Of a DNA stretch of 64,000 bases, positions 8,570 to 16,449 are shown in pieces. The position numbers and the translations under genes were made by a program. The notes under the pieces were generated by a model, which was not told the DNA's origin, did no database searches, and saw only the letters and a list, made by a program, of their open reading frames with translations. The DNA is from Rhodospirillaceae bacterium (lineage in GTDB: Bacteria; Pseudomonadota; Alphaproteobacteria; Reyranellales; Reyranellaceae): the NCBI GenBank assembly GCA_009772935.1, contig WOUR01000011.1, positions 48,285-112,284 of the forward strand, written 5' to 3'. The stretch's first letter is position 1; every line of letters begins with the position of its first letter.

Positions 8570-9811
8570 ATGCTTCGTTCCGGAACGTCCAAGCCGTCAC
8601 GCCGTAATGTACTGAAGGGGGTCGGTATGGCCACTGTCGGTGCATCGTTGGGAGCTTCCCTGCCGCTGGGCGGCGCAGCTCATGCGCAGGGCGCGCCGGC
8701 GGCCGCCAAGGGGCCGAAGCTGCTCGAGATGGACGGCAAGGCCAAGCTCGCCATCTTGGGCGACAGGCCGCTCGTTGCCGAAACGCAGGCCGAGCTGCTC
8801 GACGACAATGTCACACCGACCAACAAGCTGTTCATCCGCAACAACGGCCAGGTGCCCGACGTCACGGGCGACCCCAAGGCGTGGAAGGTCAAGATCGACG
8901 GCGAGGTCAACACGCCGATGGAGATCACGGTCGGGGACCTGATGACCAAGTTCCCCGCCGTCACCTATCAGCTGATGCTGGAATGCGGCGGCAATGGCCG
9001 GTCCTTCTTCACGCCGGAAGCACGCGGCAACCAGTGGACCAATGGCGGCGCGGGCTGCCCGATGTGGACCGGCGTGCGCCTGGCCGACGTGCTGAAGGCC
9101 GCCGGGCTGAAGCCCTCCGCCGTCTATACCGGCGCCTATGGCGCCGATCCGACCCTGGCCGGCGAAACCAACAAGCCCTCGATCTCGCGCGGCGTGCCGA
9201 TCGCCAAGGCGATGGAGGAACACTCGCTGATCGCCTTCAAGCTGAACGGCCAGGACCTGCCGCTGATCCACGGCGCGCCGGTGCGCCTGGTGATCCCGGG
9301 CTGGCCCGCCTCGGCGTCGACCAAGTGGCTGAACCGCATCTGGATCCGCGACAAGGAGCATGACGGTCCCGGCATGGGCGGCTTCTCCTACCGCGTGCCG
9401 AAGACGCCGATCGTGCCCGGCAGCAAGGGCGACGCCAAGGACATGGCGATCCTGGAATCGATGCCCGTCCGCTCGATCATCACCTTCCCGGCCGACGGTT
9501 CGAAACTCACGTCGCGCAAGCTCGACCTGCGCGGCCATGCCTGGGCCGGCGACTTCGACATCAAGAGCGTCGACATCTCGACCGACTATGGCGTCACCTG
9601 GAAGCCCGCCAAGGTCGACGCGCCTGCGAACAAGTATGCCTGGCAGAATTTCACCGCCTCGATCGAGCTGCCGACTACGGGCTACTACGAAGTCTGGGCC
9701 AAGGCGACCGACAGCAAGGGCGTGACCCAGCCCTTCCAGGCCGCCAACTGGAACCCGCAGGGCTACGGGGCCAATCCGGTCAACCGCATCCGCGTGCTCG
9801 TCGAATCTTGA
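8570..9811 (+). CDS. sorA: Periplasmic molybdenum sulfite dehydrogenase, catalytic subunit (SorA/SoxC-like)
   Basis: Sulfite oxidase-family enzyme oxidising sulfite to sulfate in the periplasm. It has a twin-arginine leader (SRRNVLKG, cleavage expected after AHAQG), consistent with export of a folded molybdopterin enzyme. The LECGGNGRSFF segment provides the cysteine that ligates molybdenum (about C139). VIPGWPASASTKWLNRIWI is a conserved family core, and the C-terminal ~110 residues form the Mo-co dimerisation domain (RSIITFPADG onward). The next gene encodes a monohaem cytochrome c that overlaps its stop, matching the SorA-SorB arrangement; SoxC is the alternative name, so the symbol is tentative. 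Confidence 0.82.
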   Translation: MLRSGTSKPSRRNVLKGVGMATVGASLGASLPLGGAAHAQGAPAAAKGPKLLEMDGKAKLAILGDRPLVAETQAELLDDNVTPTNKLFIRNNGQVPDVTGDPKAWKVKIDGEVNTPMEITVGDLMTKFPAVTYQLMLECGGNGRSFFTPEARGNQWTNGGAGCPMWTGVRLADVLKAAGLKPSAVYTGAYGADPTLAGETNKPSISRGVPIAKAMEEHSLIAFKLNGQDLPLIHGAPVRLVIPGWPASASTKWLNRIWIRDKEHDGPGMGGFSYRVPKTPIVPGSKGDAKDMAILESMPVRSIITFPADGSKLTSRKLDLRGHAWAGDFDIKSVDISTDYGVTWKPAKVDAPANKYAWQNFTASIELPTTGYYEVWAKATDSKGVTQPFQAANWNPQGYGANPVNRIRVLVES

Positions 9812-10248
9812 CCCGTCTCAATGTGATCCACGCCGCCGTACTGGGTCTGACGGCGACGTTCCTGCTGCTTGCCTTCGACCGCTCCGGCGCGCTGCACCGG
9901 GACAAGTACGTCTACGTGCCGCCGGCGCCCAAGGTGGCGGCGGCACCGCCCGTCGTCGATCCCGACAAGGGCAAGCCGCCGCCACACAACGACACGGTCG
10001 AGGACCTGCCCGAGGGCAAGAACCGCGAGCTGACGTTCTATACGTGCACGGCCTGCCACGGCGTGGCGCTGATCAAGGCCCAGGGCCTGACGCGCGACCT
10101 CTGGGATTCGACCCTCGACCTGATGGTCGAGAAGTTTCGCATGCCGCCGATCAAGGCCGAGGAGCGCACGGAGATCCTCGACTATCTCGCAGAGAATTTC
10201 CCGCCCCGCCGCAAGGGCCGCGGCAGCGACAATCCCTTCCTGAAGTAG
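9808..10248 (+). CDS. sorB: Monohaem c-type cytochrome, electron acceptor of the sulfite dehydrogenase (SorB-like)
   Basis: A 146-residue protein starting at TTG 9808, which overlaps the upstream stop (TTGA). An N-terminal hydrophobic segment (about residues 5-22) acts as a signal or anchor, followed by a proline-rich linker (YVPPAPK...). A single haem site CTACH lies at residues 80-84, with RMPPIKAEER providing the likely axial methionine. It presumably takes electrons from the adjacent molybdenum enzyme and passes them to the respiratory chain. SoxD is normally larger and dihaem, so SorB fits better. Confidence 0.78.
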   Translation: MTRLNVIHAAVLGLTATFLLLAFDRSGALHRDKYVYVPPAPKVAAAPPVVDPDKGKPPPHNDTVEDLPEGKNRELTFYTCTACHGVALIKAQGLTRDLWDSTLDLMVEKFRMPPIKAEERTEILDYLAENFPPRRKGRGSDNPFLK

Positions 10249-10260
10249 GCAGGGCGAAGG

Positions 10261-10572
10261 CTACGCCATCGCCTTCGCCCACTTCTCCGACCAGACGTGC
10301 AGCGGCAGAAACAGCCGCAGCAGTTCGTTGCCCAGCGCCGTCAGCCGGTAGCCCGTCGCCTCGTCCAGCTCGACCAGCTTCGCCTCGCGCAGTTCGGCCA
10401 GCCGCGTGTTCACGATGGTCGGGCTGGCGCCGATCAGGTCCTGCAGCTCACGGAAGCGGCGGGGCTGCTCGCGCAGTTCCCAGACGATGCGCAGGGTCCA
10501 CCGCCGGCCCAAGAGGTCGAGCAGCGCCATGATCGGGCGGCCGGTCGTCGAGCCGCGCACCCTCTTCACCAT
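10261..10572 (-). CDS. HxlR-family winged-helix transcriptional regulator
   Basis: A 103-residue DNA-binding protein. The family core is visible: LLGRRWTLRIVWELREQPRRF (near 23-43), then ELQDLIGASPTIVNTRLAELREAKLV (recognition helix and wing) and GYRLTALGNELL. HxlR proteins bind as dimers to short palindromes and often respond to electrophiles or redox stress. It lacks the conserved N-terminal cysteine typical of many HxlR proteins, since its first residues are MVKRVRGSTTGRP. It is transcribed divergently from the carboxymuconolactone-decarboxylase-like gene, with two operator-like palindromes between them. Confidence 0.88.
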   Translation of the reverse strand: MVKRVRGSTTGRPIMALLDLLGRRWTLRIVWELREQPRRFRELQDLIGASPTIVNTRLAELREAKLVELDEATGYRLTALGNELLRLFLPLHVWSEKWAKAMA

Positions 10573-10585
10573 CTATTACACTCCG

Positions 10586-10606
10586 TTACTACATTTTTTG
10601 TAGCAA
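10586..10606. promoter_or_regulatory. Operator-like palindrome, site 1
   Basis: TTACTAC, seven bases, GTAGCAA: an inverted repeat with 7-bp arms and one mismatch. A second copy with the same arm and spacer lengths lies 14 bases further on. Its position 14 bases upstream of the HxlR start makes autoregulation likely; the binding protein is inferred. Confidence 0.65.
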
Positions 10607-10619
10607 TCCGCATCTCTCG

Positions 10620-10640
10620 TTGCTACGGAATATGTAGCAG
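10620..10640. promoter_or_regulatory. Operator-like palindrome, site 2
   Basis: TTGCTAC, seven bases, GTAGCAG, the same architecture as site 1. It ends 18 bases before the ATG of the carboxymuconolactone-decarboxylase-like gene, so a bound repressor would block that gene. Confidence 0.65.
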
Positions 10641-10658
10641 ACCCATTGGAGACCCGCC

Positions 10659-11213
10659 ATGCCCCGCATCGCTCCCGCCGACGAGCCTTACCCGTCCGAG
10701 ATCGCGACCGCCCTGGCGCGCACCATGCCCGCGGGCGTGGCGCCGCTGGTCCTGTTCCGGACGATGGCGCGCAACCCGCGCGTCTTCGAAAAGATGTTTG
10801 CCGGCGGCCTGCTCGACAGAGGCGCCCTCTCGCTCCGCCAGCGCGAGGTCGTGATCGACCGCACGACGGCGCGACTCGGGGCCGAGTATGAATGGGGCGT
10901 CCACATCGCCTTCTTCGCCGAGAAGGTCGGCTTCGACGCGGACAGGATCGCGGCGACCGTTCACGGGCCGGCCGATGCGTCCTGCTGGTCGGCCGATGAA
11001 CAGGCCTTGCTGGCCGCCGTCGACGATCTGGTCGACCGTCGCACCATCGGTGACGAAACCTGGGCTCGGCTCGCCGCCCATTTCGACGAGGGGCAGATCC
11101 TCGAAGTGATCGCCCTCACCGGTTACTACCACACGATCAGTTTCCTCTGCCGCGCCCTCGACCTGCCGCTCGAAAGCTACGGTGCGCGCTTCCCTAGCGC
11201 TTCGGCTTCGTGA
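10659..11213 (+). CDS. Carboxymuconolactone decarboxylase / AhpD-like protein
   Basis: A 184-residue cytoplasmic protein of the CMD/AhpD superfamily. The family core lies at about residues 60-90: LSLRQREVVIDRTTARLGAEYEWGVH followed by AFFAEKVGF. The AhpD C-x-x-C redox pair is absent: EYEWGVH replaces the EYCWAHH-type motif. It is therefore more like the CMD branch than a peroxidase partner. Probable target of the divergent HxlR regulator. Its 3' end overlaps the convergent benE gene by 20 bases. Confidence 0.85.
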   Translation: MPRIAPADEPYPSEIATALARTMPAGVAPLVLFRTMARNPRVFEKMFAGGLLDRGALSLRQREVVIDRTTARLGAEYEWGVHIAFFAEKVGFDADRIAATVHGPADASCWSADEQALLAAVDDLVDRRTIGDETWARLAAHFDEGQILEVIALTGYYHTISFLCRALDLPLESYGARFPSASAS

Positions 11214-12357
11214 GACGGTCGATCCCGAGGATCAGCAGCCCGAACACGAGGCCCCAGAAGGCCGAACCGACTCCCATCAGGGTAACGCCCGAGACGGTGA
11301 CGGCCAGCGTGCCCGTTGCCGCAAGACGGTCCTGATCGCCCGCCAGGGCGATCCCCAACGCGCCGGCCGTCGAGCCCAGCAGCGCCGTGCCGGCGACGGT
11401 GGCCAGCAACGCCGGCGGCAGCGCGGCGAACAGGCCGACAAGAGAGGCGCCGAACAGGGCGATCAGGCCCCAGAACAGGGCGTAGAATGGCCCCGCCTTC
11501 CAGCGCTGGGTTGGATCGGGATGAGCGTCGGGGCCGGTGCACAACGCGGCCGAGATCGCGGCCAGGTTCGACGTGTGGGCGCCGAGGAACGCCGTGGCGA
11601 GCGACGCCGCGCCCGTCACGGCGAGGATGGGCTGCGTCGGAGGCTGGTAGCCCGAGCCGCGCAGCACCGCGAAGCCCGGCAGGTTCTGCGACGCCATGGT
11701 GACGAGATAGAGCGGCACGCCGAGCCCGATCAGGGTCGCGACGTCCCACAGCGGCGCGGTCACGACCAGTGTGGAAAGGCCGATCGCCGGCAGGGGCTTC
11801 ACGAGGCCCAGCGACCAGGCGAGGAGCGCACCGGCCACCAGGACGATCAACGACACGAGGGCCGGGTAGAAGACGCGCACCACCAGGAACAGGGCGATCA
11901 GCGGCAGGACGAGCAGCGGCGCGGACGGAACATGCTCGACCATCGCCATGACGAGGCGCAGCAGGATGCCGGCCAGCATGGCCGCGGCGATGCTGGGCGG
12001 AATCCGGCCGATCAGCCGGCCGAGCGGCTTCACCGCGGCGGTCAGCAGGATCAGGAGTGCTGCGAGCACAAAAGCACCGACAGCCGCCGCGAAGCTCGGC
12101 ACGCCCGAGGTCGAGGCGATCAGGGCGGCGCCCGGAGTCGACCAGGCGGTGATGATCGGCATGCGGTACCGCACGCTGAGCAGCAGCGCGCTGGCCGCCG
12201 TGGCAAGACCCAGCCCCGAGACCCACGAACTCGCCTGATCCGGCGTCGCCCCCACCGCCTGCGCCGCCGCCAGCACCACGGGCAAGGTGCCACCCACGCC
12301 GGCGATCGTCGCGACCAGAGCGGCGGCCGCGACGGAAATCAGCCCTCCCGTTTTCAC
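11194..12357 (-). CDS. benE: BenE-family benzoate/H+ symporter-like permease
   Basis: A 387-residue polytopic inner-membrane protein with about 11-12 hydrophobic segments. The diagnostic BenE stretches are present: PIITAWSTPGAALIA near residues 65-79, then RIPPSIAAAMLAGILLRLV, and NLPGFAVLRGSGYQPPTQPIL. The family moves benzoate with protons, but many members have unknown substrates. The GTG start abuts the TAA stop of the upstream amidohydrolase with no gap, so the two are co-translated and the real substrate may be an N-carbamoyl or ureido compound or its product. Confidence 0.85.
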   Translation of the reverse strand: MKTGGLISVAAAALVATIAGVGGTLPVVLAAAQAVGATPDQASSWVSGLGLATAASALLLSVRYRMPIITAWSTPGAALIASTSGVPSFAAAVGAFVLAALLILLTAAVKPLGRLIGRIPPSIAAAMLAGILLRLVMAMVEHVPSAPLLVLPLIALFLVVRVFYPALVSLIVLVAGALLAWSLGLVKPLPAIGLSTLVVTAPLWDVATLIGLGVPLYLVTMASQNLPGFAVLRGSGYQPPTQPILAVTGAASLATAFLGAHTSNLAAISAALCTGPDAHPDPTQRWKAGPFYALFWGLIALFGASLVGLFAALPPALLATVAGTALLGSTAGALGIALAGDQDRLAATGTLAVTVSGVTLMGVGSAFWGLVFGLLILGIDRLTKPKR

Positions 12358-13611
12358 TTACGCATTCGCCCGCTCGACCATGGCCTGCAGCAGGATCTGG
12401 GCGCCGGCGCCGACGTCGCTCTTGCTGGCATCCTCGATCTCGTTGTGGCTGACACCGTCCTTGCAGGGCACGAAGACCATCGCCGTCGGCGCGACGCGGC
12501 TGACATAGCAGGCGTCGTGGCCGGCGCCGCTCACGATGTCCATGTGCGGATAGCCCGCCTGCTCGGCACCGCGGCGCACCGCATCGACCAGCTCCCTGGC
12601 GAAGGGCGACGGCGGGAAGTACCAGATCTGCTCGATCTTCACCTCGAGCCTGTGCCGCTTCGCGATGTCGGCCGCGGCGGTGCGCATCTCGGCATCCATC
12701 TTCGTCAGCTCGGCATCGTCGGGATGGCGGAAATCCACCGTCATGAAGACGCGCCCGGGGATGGTGTTGCGCGACTGCGGCTGGCTCTCGATCACGCCGA
12801 TAGTGGAACGGCCGTTCGGCCGGTTGCCGATGCGGCGGCACTCCACGACCAACTCTGCCGCACCGACCAGCGCGTCGCGACGGCCTTCCATCGGCGTCGT
12901 GCCGGCATGGCTCTCCATGCCGGTCCAGCTGATCTCGTACCAGCGCTGGCCCTGCGCGCCCGTGACGACGCCGATCGTCTTCTTCTCGCGCTCCAGGATC
13001 GGCCCCTGCTCGATATGCGCCTCGAAGAAGGCGCCGATCGGCCGGCCGCCGACCGGCTCCTTGCCGTCGTAACCGATCTGCTTCAGCGCCTCGCCGAAAC
13101 TCACCCCGTCACGGTCCTTGATCGACAGCGCATGCTCCAGCGTGAAAGCACCGCCGAACACACCCGACGCCACCATCGCCGGCGCGAAGCGGCAGCCTTC
13201 CTCGTTGGTCCAGACCGCGACCTCGATCGGCGCCTCGGTGACGTAGTTCGAATCGTGCAGCACGCGCAGCACTTCGAGTCCCGCCATCACGCCATAGGCG
13301 CCGTCGAACTTGCCGCCGGTCGGCTGGGTGTCGAGATGGGAGCCGGTCATGATCGGCGGCCTGGCCGGATCGCGGCCCTCGCGACGGGCGAAGACATTGC
13401 CCAGCTGGTCGACCTTGATGGTGCAGCCCGCTTCCTTGGCCCAGCGCACGAACAGATCGCGCCCCTGCCGGTCGAGGTCGGTCAGCGCAATGCGGCAGAC
13501 GCCGCCCTTTTCCGTGCCGCCGATCTGGCCCAATTCCATCAGGCTCGACCAAAGCCGGTCGTGATCTACGCGAAGATTGGGGCGGTCGGCGGTGGTCATG
13601 TATGATCCCAT
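12358..13611 (-). CDS. M20-family Zn-dependent amidohydrolase (allantoate / N-carbamoyl-L-amino acid hydrolase family)
   Basis: A 417-residue hydrolase of the hydantoinase/carbamoylase family, which cleaves N-carbamoyl or ureido amides with two bound metals. Metal-site motifs appear in order: GSHLDTQPTGGKFDGAYGV (His and Asp, about residues 91-109), NEEGCRFAPAM (Glu pair, about 135), EAHIEQGPILE (about 205) and GAGHDA near the C-terminus. Two in-frame ATGs (13611 and 13599) are possible starts. Whether it acts on allantoate, ureidoglycine or carbamoyl amino acids cannot be read from sequence. Paired with the benE-like transporter. Confidence 0.88.
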   Translation of the reverse strand: MGSYMTTADRPNLRVDHDRLWSSLMELGQIGGTEKGGVCRIALTDLDRQGRDLFVRWAKEAGCTIKVDQLGNVFARREGRDPARPPIMTGSHLDTQPTGGKFDGAYGVMAGLEVLRVLHDSNYVTEAPIEVAVWTNEEGCRFAPAMVASGVFGGAFTLEHALSIKDRDGVSFGEALKQIGYDGKEPVGGRPIGAFFEAHIEQGPILEREKKTIGVVTGAQGQRWYEISWTGMESHAGTTPMEGRRDALVGAAELVVECRRIGNRPNGRSTIGVIESQPQSRNTIPGRVFMTVDFRHPDDAELTKMDAEMRTAAADIAKRHRLEVKIEQIWYFPPSPFARELVDAVRRGAEQAGYPHMDIVSGAGHDACYVSRVAPTAMVFVPCKDGVSHNEIEDASKSDVGAGAQILLQAMVERANA

Positions 13612-14045
13612 CTCAAATTCAGGCGGACGAACCTAGCATGTCAGACGCGTCACGAGAAAAATCCAGTACCGGGCCTGAACTCGATTTCGCCGCATAGACA
13701 CGGGCTTTCGGGCTCGTCTCAAGGAAGCGGCATCGGGAGCGCGCACCTCATCCTGAAGAGCTGCCGCAAATGATCAACCGGTCCTTCGCTGCGCTCAGGA
13801 TGACAACATTTATGGAATCTGCACGGTGCGCTGATGCAAAAATCGGTGTCAGCCTGAGCGCAGCGAAGGACCCTTCTCAGGCCTCCAGACACGGGACGCT
13901 CTGCTAATAGGCTCTGTGCGCTCTGCCGGCGGGTAGGACCACCCTCGAAAAGTGGGCAAAAGCACCGCTGGTTCCATCCATCGAGACGCAGCCCTCGGGT
14001 CGCCCGCAAGGATAAGGTAGAACGCTGCCCCCGCCTCCGGACAAA
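13612..14045. other. 434-base intergenic region with a dispersed palindromic repeat
   Basis: This stretch separates a leftward gene from a rightward gene and must hold both promoters. I see no convincing ORF. It contains the inverted repeat at 13780-13872 and REP-like text (cctcatcctga, ctcaggatgac). The segment 13900-14045 next to the CoA transferase has no feature I can name. Confidence 0.6.
13780..13872. repeat. REP-like inverted repeat
   Basis: The 25-base arms 13780-13804 and 13848-13872 are reverse complements apart from one mismatch, with a 43-base loop. The arm core (tccttcgctgcgctcagg) belongs to a family of palindromic intergenic sequences seen in many alphaproteobacterial genomes; that family membership is from general knowledge. 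Confidence 0.75.
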
Positions 14046-15233
14046 ATGGATGCCCTCCTGATGCTTCCCCTTTCCGATACGCTCGTTCTCGACCTGACTC
14101 AGGTCATCGCCGGTCCCACGGCCGGCCAGATCCTGGGCGACATGGGCGCCGACGTGATCAAGGTCGAACCGCTGAACGGCGAGCACTTCCGGCCACATTT
14201 CGGCGGCGCCTGGGTGCCGTCGATGAACCGCAACAAGCGGGGCCTGGCGATCGACCTGCGCAGCGAGGGCGGCAAGGACGTGCTGATGCGGCTGGTGAAG
14301 AAGGCCGACGTGTTCATGGAGGCGTTCACGCCGGGCGTGATCGACAAGCTGGGCTTCGGCTGGGATGTCGTCTCGAAGGTCAACCCGCAGACCGTCTACG
14401 CCTCGATCTCGGGCTACGGCCAGACCGGCCCCTACTCGCCGCGCGCCGGCTACGATCCCTGCATCCAGGCCGAGATCGGCCTGATGGATGCGACCGGCCC
14501 CTACCAGGGCGAGATGTGTCGCGTCGGCACGGCGCCCATCGATTATTCGACCGGTCTCGCCTGCGCCGGCGGGATCGCCTTCGCGCTGCTGCACCGGATC
14601 AAGAGCGGCAAGGGCCAGCGGCTCGACCTGTCGCTGTTCGACGTCGGCATGCACATGATGAGCCACTGGATCACCAATCACGGCCTCACCGGCGAGAATC
14701 CCGAGCGCATGGGGACCTCGAACACGATCCTCTGCCCGCTGCGCGTCTTCCCGACGAAGACGCAGCCGGTCTTCGTGGCCGGCACCAACGACGCCTTCTG
14801 GCGCCTGCTCTGCACCGCCTTGGGCAAGAAGGACTGGCTGGACGACGAGCGCTTCAAGACCAATGCCGGCCGCGTCGCCCATCGGGCGCTCCTCGAGGGG
14901 ATGATCGAGGCCTATTTCCTGCAGCACACCGCAGACGAGCTGCTGGAAAAGCTGATTCCCGCCGGCATGCCCTGCTCCGCCGCCTACAAGGTGAGCGACG
15001 TGATGGCGAGCGACCATGCCCGGGCGCGCGGCAGCGTGCTCGAGATCGACTATCCCGGCATCGGCCCCGTAAAGTCGGCCGCCAACCCGATCAAGCTGTC
15101 CGCGGCGCCGGTCGAGACGCGGCAGAAGTCGCCCGGCATCGGCGAGCACACGGTCGAGATCATGCGCGAGGTGGGTTATACTGATGACGAGATCGCCGCG
15201 CTGAAGTCGGCGAAGGCCATCGCGACGAGCTGA
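14046..15233 (+). CDS. CaiB/BaiF family III CoA transferase
   Basis: A 395-residue enzyme that moves CoA between acyl groups through an aspartyl-CoA thioester. Visible family motifs are VLDLTQVIAGPTAGQILGD (N-terminal nucleotide-binding fold, about 16-34), GADVIKVEP, RNKRGLAIDL, and GYGQTGPYSPRAGYDPCIQAEIG (about 119-141), which carries the conserved aspartate region. The C-terminal region ALLEGMIEAYF and IPAGMPCSAAYKVSDV is also typical. ATG 14061 is an alternative start. The substrate is unknown. It lies nine bases upstream of the deacetylase gene on the same strand. Confidence 0.9.
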   Translation: MDALLMLPLSDTLVLDLTQVIAGPTAGQILGDMGADVIKVEPLNGEHFRPHFGGAWVPSMNRNKRGLAIDLRSEGGKDVLMRLVKKADVFMEAFTPGVIDKLGFGWDVVSKVNPQTVYASISGYGQTGPYSPRAGYDPCIQAEIGLMDATGPYQGEMCRVGTAPIDYSTGLACAGGIAFALLHRIKSGKGQRLDLSLFDVGMHMMSHWITNHGLTGENPERMGTSNTILCPLRVFPTKTQPVFVAGTNDAFWRLLCTALGKKDWLDDERFKTNAGRVAHRALLEGMIEAYFLQHTADELLEKLIPAGMPCSAAYKVSDVMASDHARARGSVLEIDYPGIGPVKSAANPIKLSAAPVETRQKSPGIGEHTVEIMREVGYTDDEIAALKSAKAIATS

Positions 15234-15242
15234 GATCCCACC

Positions 15243-16274
15243 GTGAAGATCGTCTATTCCGAGAAGCACGCCCGACACAATCCGCAGCACTTCGTGGTGC
15301 GCGGCACCAAGCAGCGCAGCGCGGAGCAACCCGAACGCGCCACCCGGCTGCTGGCCGCCGCCACCGAGGCGGGCCACACGATCGTGCCGCCAGGGTCATA
15401 CGGCCCGGCGCCGGCCACCACCGTGCATACGCCGGAGTATCTCGACTTCCTGCAGATCGCGGCGCGCGAATGGGCGAAGCTGCCGGGCGCGGGACCGGAG
15501 GTCGTGCCCAACGTGCATCCGGCGCGCGCCCATGCCTCCTACCCGAAGGCGCTCGCGGGCCGCGCCGGCTGGCACCAGGTCGACACCGGCTGCCCCATCG
15601 GCCCGCACACCTGGGACGCGGCCCTCGCCGCCACCGAGGTCGCAGCCACCGTCGCCGACATGGTGCTGGCGGGCGAAGACCATGCCTACGCGCTGTGCCG
15701 GCCGCCCGGCCATCACGCCTATGCCGACATGGCGGGCGGCTTCTGCTTCCTGAACAACACGGCCGTGGCGGCGCAGCGACTGCGCGGCAAACACGAGCGC
15801 GTGGCGATTCTCGACGTCGACGTGCATCACGGCAACGGCACGCAGGGCATCTTCTACGAGCGCGACGACGTGCTGACCGTCTCGATCCACGCCGATCCCG
15901 ACCATTACTACCCGTTCTTCTGGGGCCATGCGCACGAGCGCGGTGCCGGCAAGGGCGATGGTTTCAATCTCAACCTGCCCCTGCCGCTCGGCTCACCCGA
16001 CGCACCGTGGCTCGAAGCCGGCGACAAGGCCCTCGCGCGCATCCGTGAGTTCCAACCCACGGCGCTTGTCGTGGCGCTCGGCCTCGACGCCAGCGAAAGC
16101 GACCCGCTGCAGGGCCTCAAGGTCACCGGCGCCGGCTTTCATGGCATGGCCGAAAAGATCGCGGGCCTGCGTCTGCCGACCGTCCTGGTCCAGGAAGGCG
16201 GCTATCTCGGCGACGATCTCGGCCGCAACCTGGTACAGTTCCTGGCGGGCTTCGAGAAGGGACGCGGCGCCTAG
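15243..16274 (+). CDS. Histone deacetylase-family acetylpolyamine amidohydrolase
   Basis: A 343-residue Zn-dependent deacetylase with a GTG start. The active-site motifs are RPPGHHA (about residues 153-159), ILDVDVHHGNGTQ (Zn ligands, about 187-199), SIHADPDHYYPFFWG, and VQEGGYLGDDLG near the C-terminus with the catalytic tyrosine. The ADPDHYYPFFWG insertion and the overall length match bacterial acetylpolyamine amidohydrolases (AphA type), which remove acetyl groups from putrescine, spermidine and cadaverine. A putrescine uptake operon lies about 8 kb upstream. The substrate assignment is by family. Confidence 0.85.
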   Translation: MKIVYSEKHARHNPQHFVVRGTKQRSAEQPERATRLLAAATEAGHTIVPPGSYGPAPATTVHTPEYLDFLQIAAREWAKLPGAGPEVVPNVHPARAHASYPKALAGRAGWHQVDTGCPIGPHTWDAALAATEVAATVADMVLAGEDHAYALCRPPGHHAYADMAGGFCFLNNTAVAAQRLRGKHERVAILDVDVHHGNGTQGIFYERDDVLTVSIHADPDHYYPFFWGHAHERGAGKGDGFNLNLPLPLGSPDAPWLEAGDKALARIREFQPTALVVALGLDASESDPLQGLKVTGAGFHGMAEKIAGLRLPTVLVQEGGYLGDDLGRNLVQFLAGFEKGRGA

Positions 16275-16299
16275 CCGTGCCGCCGAACAGCCGGAGTCG

Positions 16300-16438
16300 G
16301 GCCGGATAAACGAAACGAACGAATTAAACGAAACAAATGAATCGAATGTCGCACCCCCCGGATTCCGGGGGCGCGGCAACCGCATGCGCAACAATGTTGC
16401 GCGTTTCGGTCCTCAAAGGACTTATTCGACAGCGTGTC
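16300..16438 (+). repeat. Structured repeat element, copy 1 (plus orientation)
   Basis: About 139 bases between two convergent genes. Its reverse complement is strongly similar to 45256-45390. Conserved parts in order are a block of iterated AAACGAA-like words (ggataaacgaaac, aattaaacgaaac), the word aatgtcgca, a GC-rich hairpin (ccccccggattccggggg), a 17-base palindrome GCGCAACAATGTTGCGC at 16386-16402, a short stem (ggtcctcaaaggac), and attcgacagc. No ORF supports coding. It could be a mobile non-autonomous element or a structured RNA. Confidence 0.75.
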
Positions 16439-16449
16439 GGTGCTGCACG

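Noticed and set aside
11182..13605. 807-codon open frame on the plus strand
   Set aside because: It is antisense to the BenE transporter and amidohydrolase, both with clear motifs; the translation is Arg/Gly/Asp-rich with no family features, as high GC gives long shadow frames.
13719..15377. 552-codon minus-strand frame
   Set aside because: It runs antisense through the CoA transferase and the repeat region; no protein features.
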